Position numbers and translations under genes: made by a program
Shown here: positions 34,409 through 42,302 of the stretch, piece after piece
How positions within the stretch are numbered: the first letter of the stretch is position 1
Layout: each line of letters starts with the position of its first letter
The notes under the pieces: model-generated
Told to the model about the DNA's origin: nothing
The model's input: only the letters and a program-made list of their open reading frames with translations
The model's database searches: none
From: Tsukamurella tyrosinosolvens
Lineage (GTDB): Bacteria > Actinomycetota > Actinomycetes > Mycobacteriales > Mycobacteriaceae
Direction: 5' to 3'
Assembly: GCF_900104775.1 (NCBI RefSeq)
Contig: NZ_FNSA01000003.1
Location: 4,464,001-4,528,000, forward strand
DNA: 64,000 nt

Positions 34409-35610
34409 CCGACGGCCTCCGCGGTGCGGGCGCCGCGCAGCGCGCGCCGGGCGAAGACGGCGGCCAGCGCCGTGGCGCCGCCCAGGACGAGGCCGACGCC
34501 CGTCCAGCCGCCGAGCGCGAGGGCGCCGCCGGCGAGGGAGGCGCCCGCGAAGACGCCGACGCTCTGCGCGGCCCCGTTGAGCGAGAGGACGGTGCCCCGC
34601 ACCGGCCCCGCGCCCCGCACGAGGGTGGTGGTCACCGCGGCGGCGATGACGGCGTGCGAGGCCGAGACCAGGGCGACCATCGGCCATGCGACGGCGACGT
34701 GGGGCGCGGTGTAGAGGGCGACCATCGCGACGGCGGCGACGAGGATCGCGGCGAGTACCGTGCCGAGCAGGCGGTCCGCCCCGCGGTCCTGCATCACCCT
34801 GCCGCCCAGGAAGTTCCCGAGGAAGAAGGCGAGGCCGGAGGTGGCCCACACGAGGGAGAACCAGCCCGTCCCGATCCCGAAGCGCTCACCGAAGGCGGCG
34901 GCGATGTACGCCAGAGACCCCATGAAGGCGAGGGTGCGCAGGAGCGAGACGGCCAGGGTGTCCAGGCCGCCGGGGATCGACCGGACGGTGCGGAAGGCCT
35001 GGAGGTAGCTCACCGACGTCTGCCCGCCGCGGGGGTCGCGGCGCCGCGCCACCAGGACCGCGACCACGAGCAGCACCACTGCCGTGGCGGCCATGTCGGC
35101 GCGCCACCCCCACAGCACGGCGGGCAGCGCGAGCACCGGCGCGGCGAGGACCGCGGTCAGCGTCATGGTCGACGAGACCAGGGTCGCGGCCCGGGCGGAG
35201 GCCGCCGGGGAATCGAACCGGTCGGCGGCCATCGCGGACACCGCCGGGTTGAGGACGGCCGTGCCGGCACCGATCAGCAGGCAGAAGGCGATCCAGGCGA
35301 CGGTGCTGCCCTGGAGCGCGAGCCCGCAGCCCAGCGCGAGGACGAGCAGCGCGAGCGCCGCCACCGACGAGCGCGAGAGCCGGTCGAGCAGGGGCGCGGC
35401 CGCGACGCCGACCAGCAGGGCCGCGACCCCGCCGAGGCCCCGCAGGCCGCCGATCAGGTCGACGCCCGCGTGCGCGTCGGCGGCGATGGCGACGAGGAAG
35501 TTCGCCATCACGGTGAACGGCACGAGCCCCAGTGCGGCGGCGGCGAGCATCGGCCAGATCGCGCGGACGAGTACCCGATCGGGCAACGGCCGATCCGCGG
35601 CCGCACTCAC
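34405..35610 (-). CDS. MFS transporter of Zur operon (putative metallophore exporter)
   Basis: A 401-residue major facilitator protein with about twelve hydrophobic segments in two halves, separated by a basic loop (VARRRDPRGG) near residue 195. The AAPLLDRLSRSSVAAL loop between helices 2 and 3 corresponds to motif A. In comparable metallophore clusters an MFS protein exports the newly made chelator, as CntE does for staphylopine, so export is inferred here. It starts with GTG in a GTGA overlap with the DUF364 gene. Confidence 0.75.
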   Translation of the reverse strand: MSAAADRPLPDRVLVRAIWPMLAAAALGLVPFTVMANFLVAIAADAHAGVDLIGGLRGLGGVAALLVGVAAAPLLDRLSRSSVAALALLVLALGCGLALQGSTVAWIAFCLLIGAGTAVLNPAVSAMAADRFDSPAASARAATLVSSTMTLTAVLAAPVLALPAVLWGWRADMAATAVVLLVVAVLVARRRDPRGGQTSVSYLQAFRTVRSIPGGLDTLAVSLLRTLAFMGSLAYIAAAFGERFGIGTGWFSLVWATSGLAFFLGNFLGGRVMQDRGADRLLGTVLAAILVAAVAMVALYTAPHVAVAWPMVALVSASHAVIAAAVTTTLVRGAGPVRGTVLSLNGAAQSVGVFAGASLAGGALALGGWTGVGLVLGGATALAAVFARRALRGARTAEAVG

Positions 35611-36413
35611 GGGGCACTCCGGTACAGGTACATCGGCGAGGCGTCCGCGGAGAACTGCGAGAAGGGGAAGTGCTCGGCCGAGAGGGCGGTGAGACCCGCA
35701 CCGAGGAACGCGCGGGCGACGGCGGCGCCGCTCTGCGCGTACACCGCGAGCGGCACGTCCCGCTCCCGACAGGCCGCCAGGATCTCGTCGAAGCTGCCGT
35801 TGCCCAGGGTCATCCCGGTCGCGAGCACCGCGTCGGCCCCGGCGAGCACCGCGCGGTGGTCGTCCGCGACGGGGTCGCCCCAGTGGGTCCGCTCCAGGTT
35901 CCGGTCCGCGAGCAGCGGTTCCGCTCCGCGCTCGCGGATGGCGGCCACCAGGGGATTCACCACGCCGATCAGCGCGACGCGCGTCCCGGGGGCGACGGCG
36001 AGCAGCTCGGCGACCGCGGCGTCACGGGCGACGGCCCGGACGTCGGGGGTGCCGGTGGGCAGCGTCCGGAGCTCGGCGCGCGGGTCGTCCCGGTGCGGCG
36101 CCGCGGCGCCGAGCGCGGCGTCGGCGGCGGCGATCCGCAGGGGCTGCGCGGCGTGGTCGAGCAGTGCGGCCAGGGGCTCGCCGGACAGGTCCGCGACGTC
36201 CGGGTCGAGCTCGCCCTCCTCGAAGGCGCAGGCGCCGAAGGAGTCTCCGACGCGGACGAGGACGTAGCGGTTGCGGTACCGCTGGTCGCTGCCGGCGAGG
36301 CGGGTCCCGTGCGCGACGAAGAAGACACTGCGAGCGACCGCGTCGTCCGCGACCTCGCGCGCGAGATCCAGGACGTCGGCGACGGATTCGGGTGCGGAGC
36401 CGGGTGCGGTCAT
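35607..36413 (-). CDS. DUF364 (putative heavy-metal chelation domain) protein of Zur operon
   Basis: A 268-residue protein matching the DUF364 Rossmann-like family. An N-terminal enolase-like part (VFFVAHGTRLAGSDQRYRNRYVLVRVG) is followed by an Rossmann segment (VAPGTRVALIGVVNPLVAAIRERGAEPLLADRN) given here in outline, then ADAVLATGMTLGNGSFDEIL and the ending LSAEHFPFSQFSADASPMYLYR. The family is found beside metal transporters but its reaction is unknown. In this operon it may act in chelator assembly, metal release or handling. ATGA overlaps link it to the binding protein and to the MFS gene. Confidence 0.7.
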   Translation of the reverse strand: MTAPGSAPESVADVLDLAREVADDAVARSVFFVAHGTRLAGSDQRYRNRYVLVRVGDSFGACAFEEGELDPDVADLSGEPLAALLDHAAQPLRIAAADAALGAAAPHRDDPRAELRTLPTGTPDVRAVARDAAVAELLAVAPGTRVALIGVVNPLVAAIRERGAEPLLADRNLERTHWGDPVADDHRAVLAGADAVLATGMTLGNGSFDEILAACRERDVPLAVYAQSGAAVARAFLGAGLTALSAEHFPFSQFSADASPMYLYRSAP

Positions 36414-37411
36414 CGGGCCGCCCCACTCTGCTCCAGGTAGTCCGCGAGCGCCGCGGCGGCGTCGAGGTTGCGCGGGCCGGCGACCAGCTCGGCGTAGTCC
36501 ACCACCCGGATGCGGTTCTCCCGCACCGCGGGCGAGTCCTTGATCGGCGACGACTGTCGCAGGTAGTCGATCTTCTGCTGCGCGGGCTGCTTGTCGTAGT
36601 CGACGATGACGATCACCTCCGGCTGGGCCTGCACCACCGACTCCCAGCCGACCGAGGTCCAGCGGCCGTCCACGTCGTGCGTCACGGAGCGCCCACCGGC
36701 CAGGGAGACCACCTGGTCGGCGGCGGCGCGGCGGCCCGCGGTGTAGGGCTCCGCCGTCCCCGAGTCGTAGACGAACACCGACGGTTTCACGCTCTTCCGG
36801 TCGGCGCGTTCCTGCAGCGCGCGCTCGCGGGCCCGCAGGTCGTCGACCAGCTTCGCCGCGCGGTCCGGCACGCGGAAGATCGCGCCGAGGTTGGTGAGGT
36901 CGGTGTACGTGTCGGCCAACGGGTTCGCCGCCCGCGCGGCGGGCTTGTCACCGTAGTTGTAGCAGGTCTCCTCCTGCATGTAGCTGTCGATCCGCAGCTT
37001 TCCGAGAGACTCCGGGGTGACGCCTCGGGCGGGGCTGAACCCCGCCTGCCAGCCCGCGAACACCCAGTCCGCCTTGGCGGCCACGAGCGGCTCCTGGGTG
37101 AGGACGCCGTCGCTGAGGATCGGGACCTTGGCGTACTCATCGCGGTACGGGGACTTCGCGATCACGCCGTGCACCGTCTTCGGCAGGACGATGCCCTTGA
37201 TGCGGTCGGTGAGCCCGAGCGCGAACATCTTCTCGATCGCCGAGACGTCGTAGGGCACCGCAGCGGTCGGCGACCGGTACTGCTGCCGCACACCGCAGTT
37301 GGTCACGTCGACGAGGTCCGTCGTGGGTTCGGCGGGGCGCGCGCCGCAGGCGGTGCCGGTGAGCAGCGTGCTCGCCGCGACGGCCGCGGCGAGCAGGGAA
37401 CGGGGTTGCAT
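36410..37411 (-). CDS. FecB-like metallophore-binding lipoprotein of Zur operon
   Basis: A 333-residue Peripla_BP_2-type receptor. Signal peptide and lipobox end at LLTGTAC (Cys22). The mature part keeps family segments (YDVSAIEKMFALGLTDRIKGI, VAAKADWVFAGW, GWESVVQAQPEVIVIVDYD). Two cysteines (VTNCGVRQQY and EETCYNYGD) lie in the ligand-binding lobe and may form a disulphide. It should deliver a metal-chelate to the FecCD permease encoded first in this operon. AGGAT-type spacing precedes ATG 37411, 28 bases after the ATPase stop. It differs strongly from the IdeR-linked binding protein at 85-1071, which suggests another ligand. Confidence 0.8.
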   Translation of the reverse strand: MQPRSLLAAAVAASTLLTGTACGARPAEPTTDLVDVTNCGVRQQYRSPTAAVPYDVSAIEKMFALGLTDRIKGIVLPKTVHGVIAKSPYRDEYAKVPILSDGVLTQEPLVAAKADWVFAGWQAGFSPARGVTPESLGKLRIDSYMQEETCYNYGDKPAARAANPLADTYTDLTNLGAIFRVPDRAAKLVDDLRARERALQERADRKSVKPSVFVYDSGTAEPYTAGRRAAADQVVSLAGGRSVTHDVDGRWTSVGWESVVQAQPEVIVIVDYDKQPAQQKIDYLRQSSPIKDSPAVRENRIRVVDYAELVAGPRNLDAAAALADYLEQSGAAR

Positions 37412-37439
37412 CGGTCGATCCTTTCGATCGGTCGGGGTT

Positions 37440-38189
37440 CTACAGTTCGAAGCGGATGCGCGGCGGGCCGGACGACCCCGCGGCGACCACCGGCCGCACG
37501 CCGTAGACCTCGGCGATCCGGTCGGCCGTGAGGACCTCGGCCGGGGTACCGGTGGCGGCGACGCGCCCGCCGTCGAGGAGCACGAGGCGGTCGCAGCTCT
37601 GCGCGGCGAGGTCGATGTCGTGGATGGCGGTGACGGTCGTCTTGGTGGTCGCCCGCAGGAGGCGCAGCAGGTCCAGCTGGTGCCGGACGTCGAGGTGGTT
37701 GAGCGGCTCGTCGAGCAGGAGGACGGGCGTGTCCTGCGCGAGGGCGCGCGCGATGAGGATGCGTTGCCGCTCGCCGCCGGACAGCCCCAGCACGCTGCGG
37801 TGCCGCAGGTGGGTGGCGCCGACCGCGGCGAGCGCGGCTTCGCAGGCCCGCGCCGCGACGGCGCTGCCGGCGTCGCCGTGCGCGAACCGGCCGAGCATGA
37901 CGGTCTCACCCGCCGTGAAGCCGAGGTGGCCGGTCTCGCTCTGGGTGACCGCGGCGACGCGGCGGGCGCCGTCGCGGCGGCGCAGCGCGCCGAGCTCCGT
38001 GCCCCCGATCCGCACGGAGCCGGAGGCCGGGGTGATCGCGCGGTACAGGCAGCGCAGCAGGGTCGACTTGCCGCTGCCGTTGGGCCCGATCAGCCCGACG
38101 TGCGCGCCCGCGGCGATGTCGAGGGAGACGTCGTGGAGCACCCGGCTTGCGCCCAGGTCGACGGTGATCCGATCCAGTTCGATCCTCAT
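37440..38189 (-). CDS. FecE-like ABC transporter ATP-binding protein of Zur operon
   Basis: A 249-residue ATPase with Walker A GPNGSGKST, Q-loop TQSETGHLGF, signature LSGGERQR, Walker B VLLLDEPLNHLD and the switch His in AIHDIDLAAQ. It powers import by the overlapping permease. ATGA overlap with the permease gene. Confidence 0.9.
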   Translation of the reverse strand: MRIELDRITVDLGASRVLHDVSLDIAAGAHVGLIGPNGSGKSTLLRCLYRAITPASGSVRIGGTELGALRRRDGARRVAAVTQSETGHLGFTAGETVMLGRFAHGDAGSAVAARACEAALAAVGATHLRHRSVLGLSGGERQRILIARALAQDTPVLLLDEPLNHLDVRHQLDLLRLLRATTKTTVTAIHDIDLAAQSCDRLVLLDGGRVAATGTPAEVLTADRIAEVYGVRPVVAAGSSGPPRIRFEL

Positions 38190-39253
38190 GCCGCGCCGCC
38201 CAGGAGCCCGCCGCGGCGCCGGAGGAGGACGACGAAGACGGGGACGCCGACGAGCGCGGTGACGATGCCCAGCGGCAGCTCGCGCGGCGCCACCACCAAC
38301 CGGCTCAGCAGGTCCACCCACACCAGCAGCAGCGCGCCGACGAGCGGGGCGAGCAGGAGCACCGCCCGGTGGGCCGGGCCGACGATCATCCGGACGGCGT
38401 GCGGGACCACGAGGCCGACGAAGCCGACGGTGCCCGCGACCGCGACGAGGACCGAGGTCATGACCACGATGACGACGAACAGCATCCGCCGGGCGCGGTG
38501 CGGATCGAGGCCGAGGGCGGCGGCGGCCTCGTCGCCCTGGGCCAGGACGTCGAGCACGCCCGCGAGGCGCCCGGTGATCGCGGCGCAGACCGCCACCGTC
38601 GCCGCGACGAGCGGGAGCACGGACCACTGCGCTCCCCCGAGCCCGCCCAGCAGCCAGAACATCACGGACCGCGCGGCGTCGCCGACGGGGTCGAAGAAGA
38701 CGATCGCGCCGGCGAGGCCCTGGAAGGCGAAGGCGAGCACCACCCCCGTGAGCACCAGCCGGACGGGGCTGAGGGCACCGTCGGACGTGCGGCTGAGCAG
38801 GTAGACGAGGAGCGAGGCGAGCACCGCCGTCGCGAAGGCGGCCCCGGCGGTGCCGGCGATACCGAGGCCCGCGACCAGCCCGGTGGTGACGACGAAGCTC
38901 GCGCCCACGGAGGCACCGCTGGAGATCCCGAGGATGAAGGGATCGGCGAGCGGATTGCGCACGAGCGCCTGGCAGGCGACGCCGGCGATCGCGAGGCCGG
39001 CGCCGACGAGGGCGGCGAGCAGGACGCGCGGCACGCGCAGGTCCCAGAGGATCGAGTAGGTCGAGGCGTCCTCGCGGGCGAGGGCACCGCCGGTCAGCGC
39101 GGCCCAGAGCAGGCGGCGGACGTCGTCGAGCGGCACCGTCGCCGCGCCCTGCGACACCGCGACGGCCATCGACAGGACGAGGGCCGCAGTGAGGGCTCCG
39201 GCGAGGAGGAGCGGCGAGGCGCCGGCGCGGCGGCCGAGCGGGGTGGAGGGCAC
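38186..39253 (-). CDS. FecCD-family ABC transporter permease of Zur operon
   Basis: A 355-residue permease with about ten helices. Family motifs are LRVPRVLLAALVGAGLAIAG with ACQALVRNPLADPFILGISSGASVG (read as consecutive segments), ALGLDPHRARRM, and GTVGFVGLVVPHAVRMIVG. Importers of this class move siderophores, cobalamin, haem or other chelates. The start is GTG 39253. No ribosome site is seen, but a TAACTT hexamer lies six bases upstream, so the message is probably leaderless. The Zur-type palindrome covers this promoter, which places the whole operon under zinc control by inference. Confidence 0.9.
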   Translation of the reverse strand: MPSTPLGRRAGASPLLLAGALTAALVLSMAVAVSQGAATVPLDDVRRLLWAALTGGALAREDASTYSILWDLRVPRVLLAALVGAGLAIAGVACQALVRNPLADPFILGISSGASVGASFVVTTGLVAGLGIAGTAGAAFATAVLASLLVYLLSRTSDGALSPVRLVLTGVVLAFAFQGLAGAIVFFDPVGDAARSVMFWLLGGLGGAQWSVLPLVAATVAVCAAITGRLAGVLDVLAQGDEAAAALGLDPHRARRMLFVVIVVMTSVLVAVAGTVGFVGLVVPHAVRMIVGPAHRAVLLLAPLVGALLLVWVDLLSRLVVAPRELPLGIVTALVGVPVFVVLLRRRGGLLGGAA

Positions 39254-39259
39254 GCGACA

Positions 39260-39265
39260 AAGTTA
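39260..39265 (-). promoter_or_regulatory. -10 element of the Zur operon
   Basis: On the minus strand TAACTT lies six bases before GTG 39253. Its outer four bases are within the Zur-type palindrome, so a bound Zur would block polymerase. Confidence 0.55.
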
Positions 39266-39286
39266 ACGACAATCATTTTCGTTAAC
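39262..39286 (-). promoter_or_regulatory. Zur-type zinc operator
   Basis: A 25-bp palindrome with arms GTTAACGA and TCGTTAAC around a core AATCATT. Eleven of twelve symmetric pairs match. The core and spacing agree with the actinobacterial Zur box, whose centre reads AAAATCATTTT or AAAACGATTTT flanked by inverted arms. The AT-rich site stands out sharply in this DNA. It overlaps the -10 of the seven-gene operon reading left, the position for zinc-dependent repression. Fur-family alternatives such as FurA cannot be fully excluded. Confidence 0.8.
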
Positions 39287-39289
39287 AAA

Positions 39290-39301
39290 GACGCATGCGT
39301 C
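39290..39301. repeat. 12-bp palindrome next to Zur box
   Basis: GACGCATGCGTC is self-complementary and is followed by a further GCGTC copy. It begins four bases beyond the Zur box and lies 25 bases past the stop of the ybdK-like gene. It could be part of that gene's terminator or a second operator. Confidence 0.35.
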
Positions 39302-39326
39302 TATGCGTCACACCGCCGGAGAGCGG

Positions 39327-40490
39327 CTACGGCAGCACGAGCTCGCTCGTCACCGACCGCACCACGTCGCGATAGGTGTCCACGTTGCAGACACCGCCCG
39401 CGACGGCACGCTGCCGCTGATAGGAGGCGCCGCGGCGCGCGATGTCCGCCACGGCCGCCAGCTCACGGGAGCAGCCGAGGCGCTCGGCGATGGGCGCGAG
39501 CTGCTCGAGCAGGTCCTCGAGGTCTTCCGTGACCAGGCGCTCGTTGTTGTCCGCGTCCTGGATGATGATCGCGTCGAGGCCGTACCGCGCGGCGCGCCAC
39601 TTGTTCTCCTGGACGTGCCACGGCGGCAACGTCGGCAGGGTCTCCCCCGCGTCCAGCCGTGCGTCCAACCACACGACGAGGCAGTGGATGAGGGCGACGA
39701 CCGCCTCGAGCTCCGCGAACGACGACATGCCGTCGCAGATCCGCACCTCGATGGTCCCGAGGTGGCACGCGGGGCGGATGTCCCAGCGGATCTCGTTGAG
39801 GTGGTCGATGATCCCGGTGGTCTTCTGATCGTGCACGAAGCGCTCGAACTCGCTCCACCGCTCGAACTGGAAGGGCAGACCCGCGGTGGGCAGCTGCTGG
39901 AACATCATGGCGCGGGTGCTGGCGTAGCCGGTGTCGTGGCCGCCCCACATGGGGGAGCTCGCCGACAGCGCCAGGAGGTGTGGGTAGTGGTTGAGCAGCG
40001 CCGAGATGATCGGCAGCACCTTGTCGCGGTGGTTCACGCCGACGTGCACGTGCACGCCCCAGATGAGCATCTGCCGGCCCCACCACTGGGTGCGGGCGAT
40101 CAGCTCGTCGTAGCGCGGATTGTCGGTGAGCTGCTGCGCGTTCCACTGCGCGAACGGGTGGGTGCCCGCGCCGAACAGGTCGACGCCCATCGGGTCGGAC
40201 GTCTCCCGCACCGCCGCGATGATGCGGGCCAGGTCGGCCATCGCCTCCGCGGTGTTCTCGCAGACGCCGGTCACCACCTCGACGGTGTTGCGCAGCATTT
40301 CGGAATGCACCTGCGGCGCGATGTCCGGGTGCGCCGCACGGATCCCGTCGAACAATTCCCCGGCCCTACTGACCAGGTCCGCGGTCTCCCGGTCGACGAG
40401 AGCGAATTCCCACTCGACGCCGATCGTCGGCCGCGGCGACGCCTCGAAGGCGACGGTCTCGATGGCTAACCGACCTTGATCACGCCGCAC
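39327..40490 (-). CDS. YbdK-type carboxylate-amine ligase (glutamate-cysteine ligase 2 family)
   Basis: A 387-residue ligase of the GCS2/YbdK family, the positional match of M. tuberculosis Rv0433. Motifs include RPTIGVEWEFALVD, LLRNTVEVVTG-like EMLRNTVEVV, GRQMLIWGVHVHVG, the GYASTRAMMFQQLPTAGLP stretch and PPWHVQENKWRAARYGLDA. Family members join glutamate and an amine or cysteine using ATP; the true product in actinobacteria is uncertain because these bacteria use mycothiol. No ATG is near the conserved N-terminus; GTG 40490 gives the usual length and overlaps sodC by 25 bases. Confidence 0.85.
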   Translation of the reverse strand: MRRDQGRLAIETVAFEASPRPTIGVEWEFALVDRETADLVSRAGELFDGIRAAHPDIAPQVHSEMLRNTVEVVTGVCENTAEAMADLARIIAAVRETSDPMGVDLFGAGTHPFAQWNAQQLTDNPRYDELIARTQWWGRQMLIWGVHVHVGVNHRDKVLPIISALLNHYPHLLALSASSPMWGGHDTGYASTRAMMFQQLPTAGLPFQFERWSEFERFVHDQKTTGIIDHLNEIRWDIRPACHLGTIEVRICDGMSSFAELEAVVALIHCLVVWLDARLDAGETLPTLPPWHVQENKWRAARYGLDAIIIQDADNNERLVTEDLEDLLEQLAPIAERLGCSRELAAVADIARRGASYQRQRAVAGGVCNVDTYRDVVRSVTSELVLP

Positions 40491-41200
40491 GCGATGCGGC
40501 CGCCGGCGTCGCCGGTGTTGAGGGTGGTCTCGTCGGGCACGGGCTGGCCCGGAACGACATTGGTGTAGCGCGCCGACGGGATGTTGCCGAAGTTGTCGGG
40601 GCCCGCGTGGATCATGAGCGCGTTGCCGTCGGTGTTCTTCTTGATGTCGGCGAGGGTGAAGGCGCCGGTGCTGGTGACGGTCTGGCCCGTGCCGTTGGCG
40701 TTGACGTAGACCGAGACCAGGTCGCCCGTCATGGGGTGGCCGGAGGCGCCGGGCTTCTGCCAGTGGCCGCCCGCGGAGCCGAAGTTGGTGGCCGATCCCG
40801 GGGCGCCGTTCTTGGCGACCGAGTTCGGCTCGCACTTGCCCACCTCGTGGATGTGCATGCCGTGGAAGCCCGCGGGCAGGCCGGTCACGCGGACGTCGAT
40901 CACCACGACGCCGTCCTTCTCGGAGAAGGTGGCCTTGCCGGCGCTGCTGCCGTCGGGCTTGACGAGCGAGGCCTCCGCGGCACCGGCCGACGGTGCGCTC
41001 TCGCCCGGCTTCTCCTCGCCGTGGGCGGCGTTCGGGTCCAGGCTCCGGACCGGGCCCTGACCGGGCACCGTCGCGCCGGTGACGACCGCGGGGTTCGTTC
41101 CGGGCGTGTCCGAGGGCTTCTCGTTCGTCGTACAGCCGGCCAGGGCGATAGCCGCCACCGGAAGGATCGCGATCGGGGCGAGGAACTGACGCTTCGTCAT
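40466..41200 (-). CDS. sodC: Cu/Zn superoxide dismutase lipoprotein
   Basis: A 244-residue secreted Cu/Zn superoxide dismutase. Signal and lipobox end at AIALAGC (Cys22), followed by a 60-residue Pro/Gly/Ala linker. The copper and zinc ligands are visible in GFHGMHIHEVGKCE (two His), GHWQK, GHPMTGDL and MIHAGPDN, and the disulphide cysteines in GKCEPN and RIACGVI. It removes superoxide outside the membrane. AAGGAG precedes the ATG. It is followed directly by the ybdK-like gene, as in M. tuberculosis. Confidence 0.93.
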   Translation of the reverse strand: MTKRQFLAPIAILPVAAIALAGCTTNEKPSDTPGTNPAVVTGATVPGQGPVRSLDPNAAHGEEKPGESAPSAGAAEASLVKPDGSSAGKATFSEKDGVVVIDVRVTGLPAGFHGMHIHEVGKCEPNSVAKNGAPGSATNFGSAGGHWQKPGASGHPMTGDLVSVYVNANGTGQTVTSTGAFTLADIKKNTDGNALMIHAGPDNFGNIPSARYTNVVPGQPVPDETTLNTGDAGGRIACGVIKVG

Positions 41201-41261
41201 CGATGACTCCTTATGCGACGGCTACCGGGGCCGGGCCGCCCTGGGGCTGGTGTTGCCCGAA

Positions 41262-41267
41262 ATCATA
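41262..41267 (-). promoter_or_regulatory. -10 element of sodC
   Basis: TATGAT on the minus strand is a strong TANNNT match 61 bases upstream of the sodC ATG, giving a leader of about 55 bases. Confidence 0.5.
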
Positions 41268-41318
41268 TCGGGGCCGCTCTCGCGGCGAGGGACAGGTCCC
41301 CGCTCCGCCCGTCGCCGG

Positions 41319-41786
41319 CTACTTTTTGACGACGGCGACGGCCAGCGCGCCCTCGCACACCTCGAGCCCCGCGGGCCGCGCGGCGGTCGCGGAGCCGGGG
41401 AGCGCCGTGGAGACCGTCTTGGCGGCGTCCTCGCCGCCGTCCTCGAAGTAGACGGTGGTGGCGCGCGGCGCGGCGGGCCGGTTCGGCCAGGCGGCAGCGG
41501 CCTCACCCTGCACGGTGTATCCGGCCTTCGTGAGCTTGTCCCGCGCGTCGGCGACCGGCGCCCTGGCGACGGAGATCAGGCACACCGGCGGCTTGTCGGC
41601 GGCGGGCTGCGCCGTCTCGGTCGCGGCGGCCTTGATCTTGGCCTCCTGCGCGTTGAGCGCGGCCTGGGGATCGTCGTCGCGGGTCACGAGCCCATGGACC
41701 CCGACAGCTGCGAGGATGATCGCAGCCGAGATCAGGATCATGATGATGGTCCGGATCGGGACGGCGCGGGTGTTCTGAGTGCTCAC
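41319..41786 (-). CDS. VirR-like LytR_C-domain membrane protein
   Basis: A 155-residue protein with one N-terminal membrane helix (IRTIIMILISAAIILAAVGVHG, about residues 11-32), a short Ala-rich linker and a C-terminal LytR_C-like domain with two cysteines (VCLISVA and LEVCEG). The place between DUF3263 and sodC matches M. tuberculosis Rv0431 (VirR), which affects envelope integrity and vesicle release. Orthology is inferred from order and topology. GTG start, with TACAGT eight bases upstream. Confidence 0.75.
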   Translation of the reverse strand: MSTQNTRAVPIRTIIMILISAAIILAAVGVHGLVTRDDDPQAALNAQEAKIKAAATETAQPAADKPPVCLISVARAPVADARDKLTKAGYTVQGEAAAAWPNRPAAPRATTVYFEDGGEDAAKTVSTALPGSATAARPAGLEVCEGALAVAVVKK

Positions 41787-41805
41787 GACACCCGACTGTA
41801 TCGGA

Positions 41806-42132
41806 TCACGTGATCTCGAAGCCGAGCTTGCGGGCGGCGCGGGCCTTCTGCCGGCTGGCCCGGACGCGCCGCAGGCGCTTGACGAGCATGGGGTCGGCGG
41901 CCAGCGCCTCGGGCGTGTCGACCAGGGCGTTGAGCACCTGGTAGTACCGGGTCGCGGAGAGCCCGAAGAGCTCCTTGATCGCGTCCTCCTTGGCCCCGGC
42001 GTACTTCCACCACTGGCGCTCGAAGGCCAGGATGTCGTGCTCGCGCCTGGTCAGGCCGTCCTCGCCGCGCTCGTCGACGGGCTGCGCGTCAGTTCGGACC
42101 GTCTTCTGCGCGGCCGCACCGGCGCCCTCCAT
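41806..42132 (-). CDS. DUF3263 protein
   Basis: A 108-residue, mostly helical, basic protein of the DUF3263 family. The core is LTRREHDILAFERQWWKYAGAKEDAIKELFGLSATRYYQVLNAL, cited here by its WWKY and RYYQVLN motifs. The helix arrangement looks like a small DNA-binding fold, and the C-terminus is Arg/Lys-rich (RRVRASRQKARAARKLG). Start 42132 has GAGGGGA upstream; the frame is open further to 42186. It matches Rv0430. Function unknown. Confidence 0.8.
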   Translation of the reverse strand: MEGAGAAAQKTVRTDAQPVDERGEDGLTRREHDILAFERQWWKYAGAKEDAIKELFGLSATRYYQVLNALVDTPEALAADPMLVKRLRRVRASRQKARAARKLGFEIT

Positions 42133-42290
42133 GCGTTCCCCTCGCATTCGAAATGACACTTCTGTAGTTCGCGTCAATCTAACCACGACGGGCGGCGGCG
42201 CCAGGGGGCTACGGGCGCGTGTCGCACAGCTCCCGCGCCGCCGGGGCCCACCACGCCCGGTGCGCCGGTGCGACCCGCACCACCCCCGAC

Positions 42291-42296
42291 TACCGT
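42291..42296 (+). promoter_or_regulatory. -10 element of def
   Basis: TACCGT six bases before ATG 42303, a leaderless arrangement. Confidence 0.55.
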
Positions 42297-42302
42297 GTAG
42301 CC

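Noticed and set aside
41201-41318. Small RNA or terminator between sodC and the VirR-like gene
   Set aside because: Only four-base self-complementary pieces were found; the only supported element is the sodC -10.
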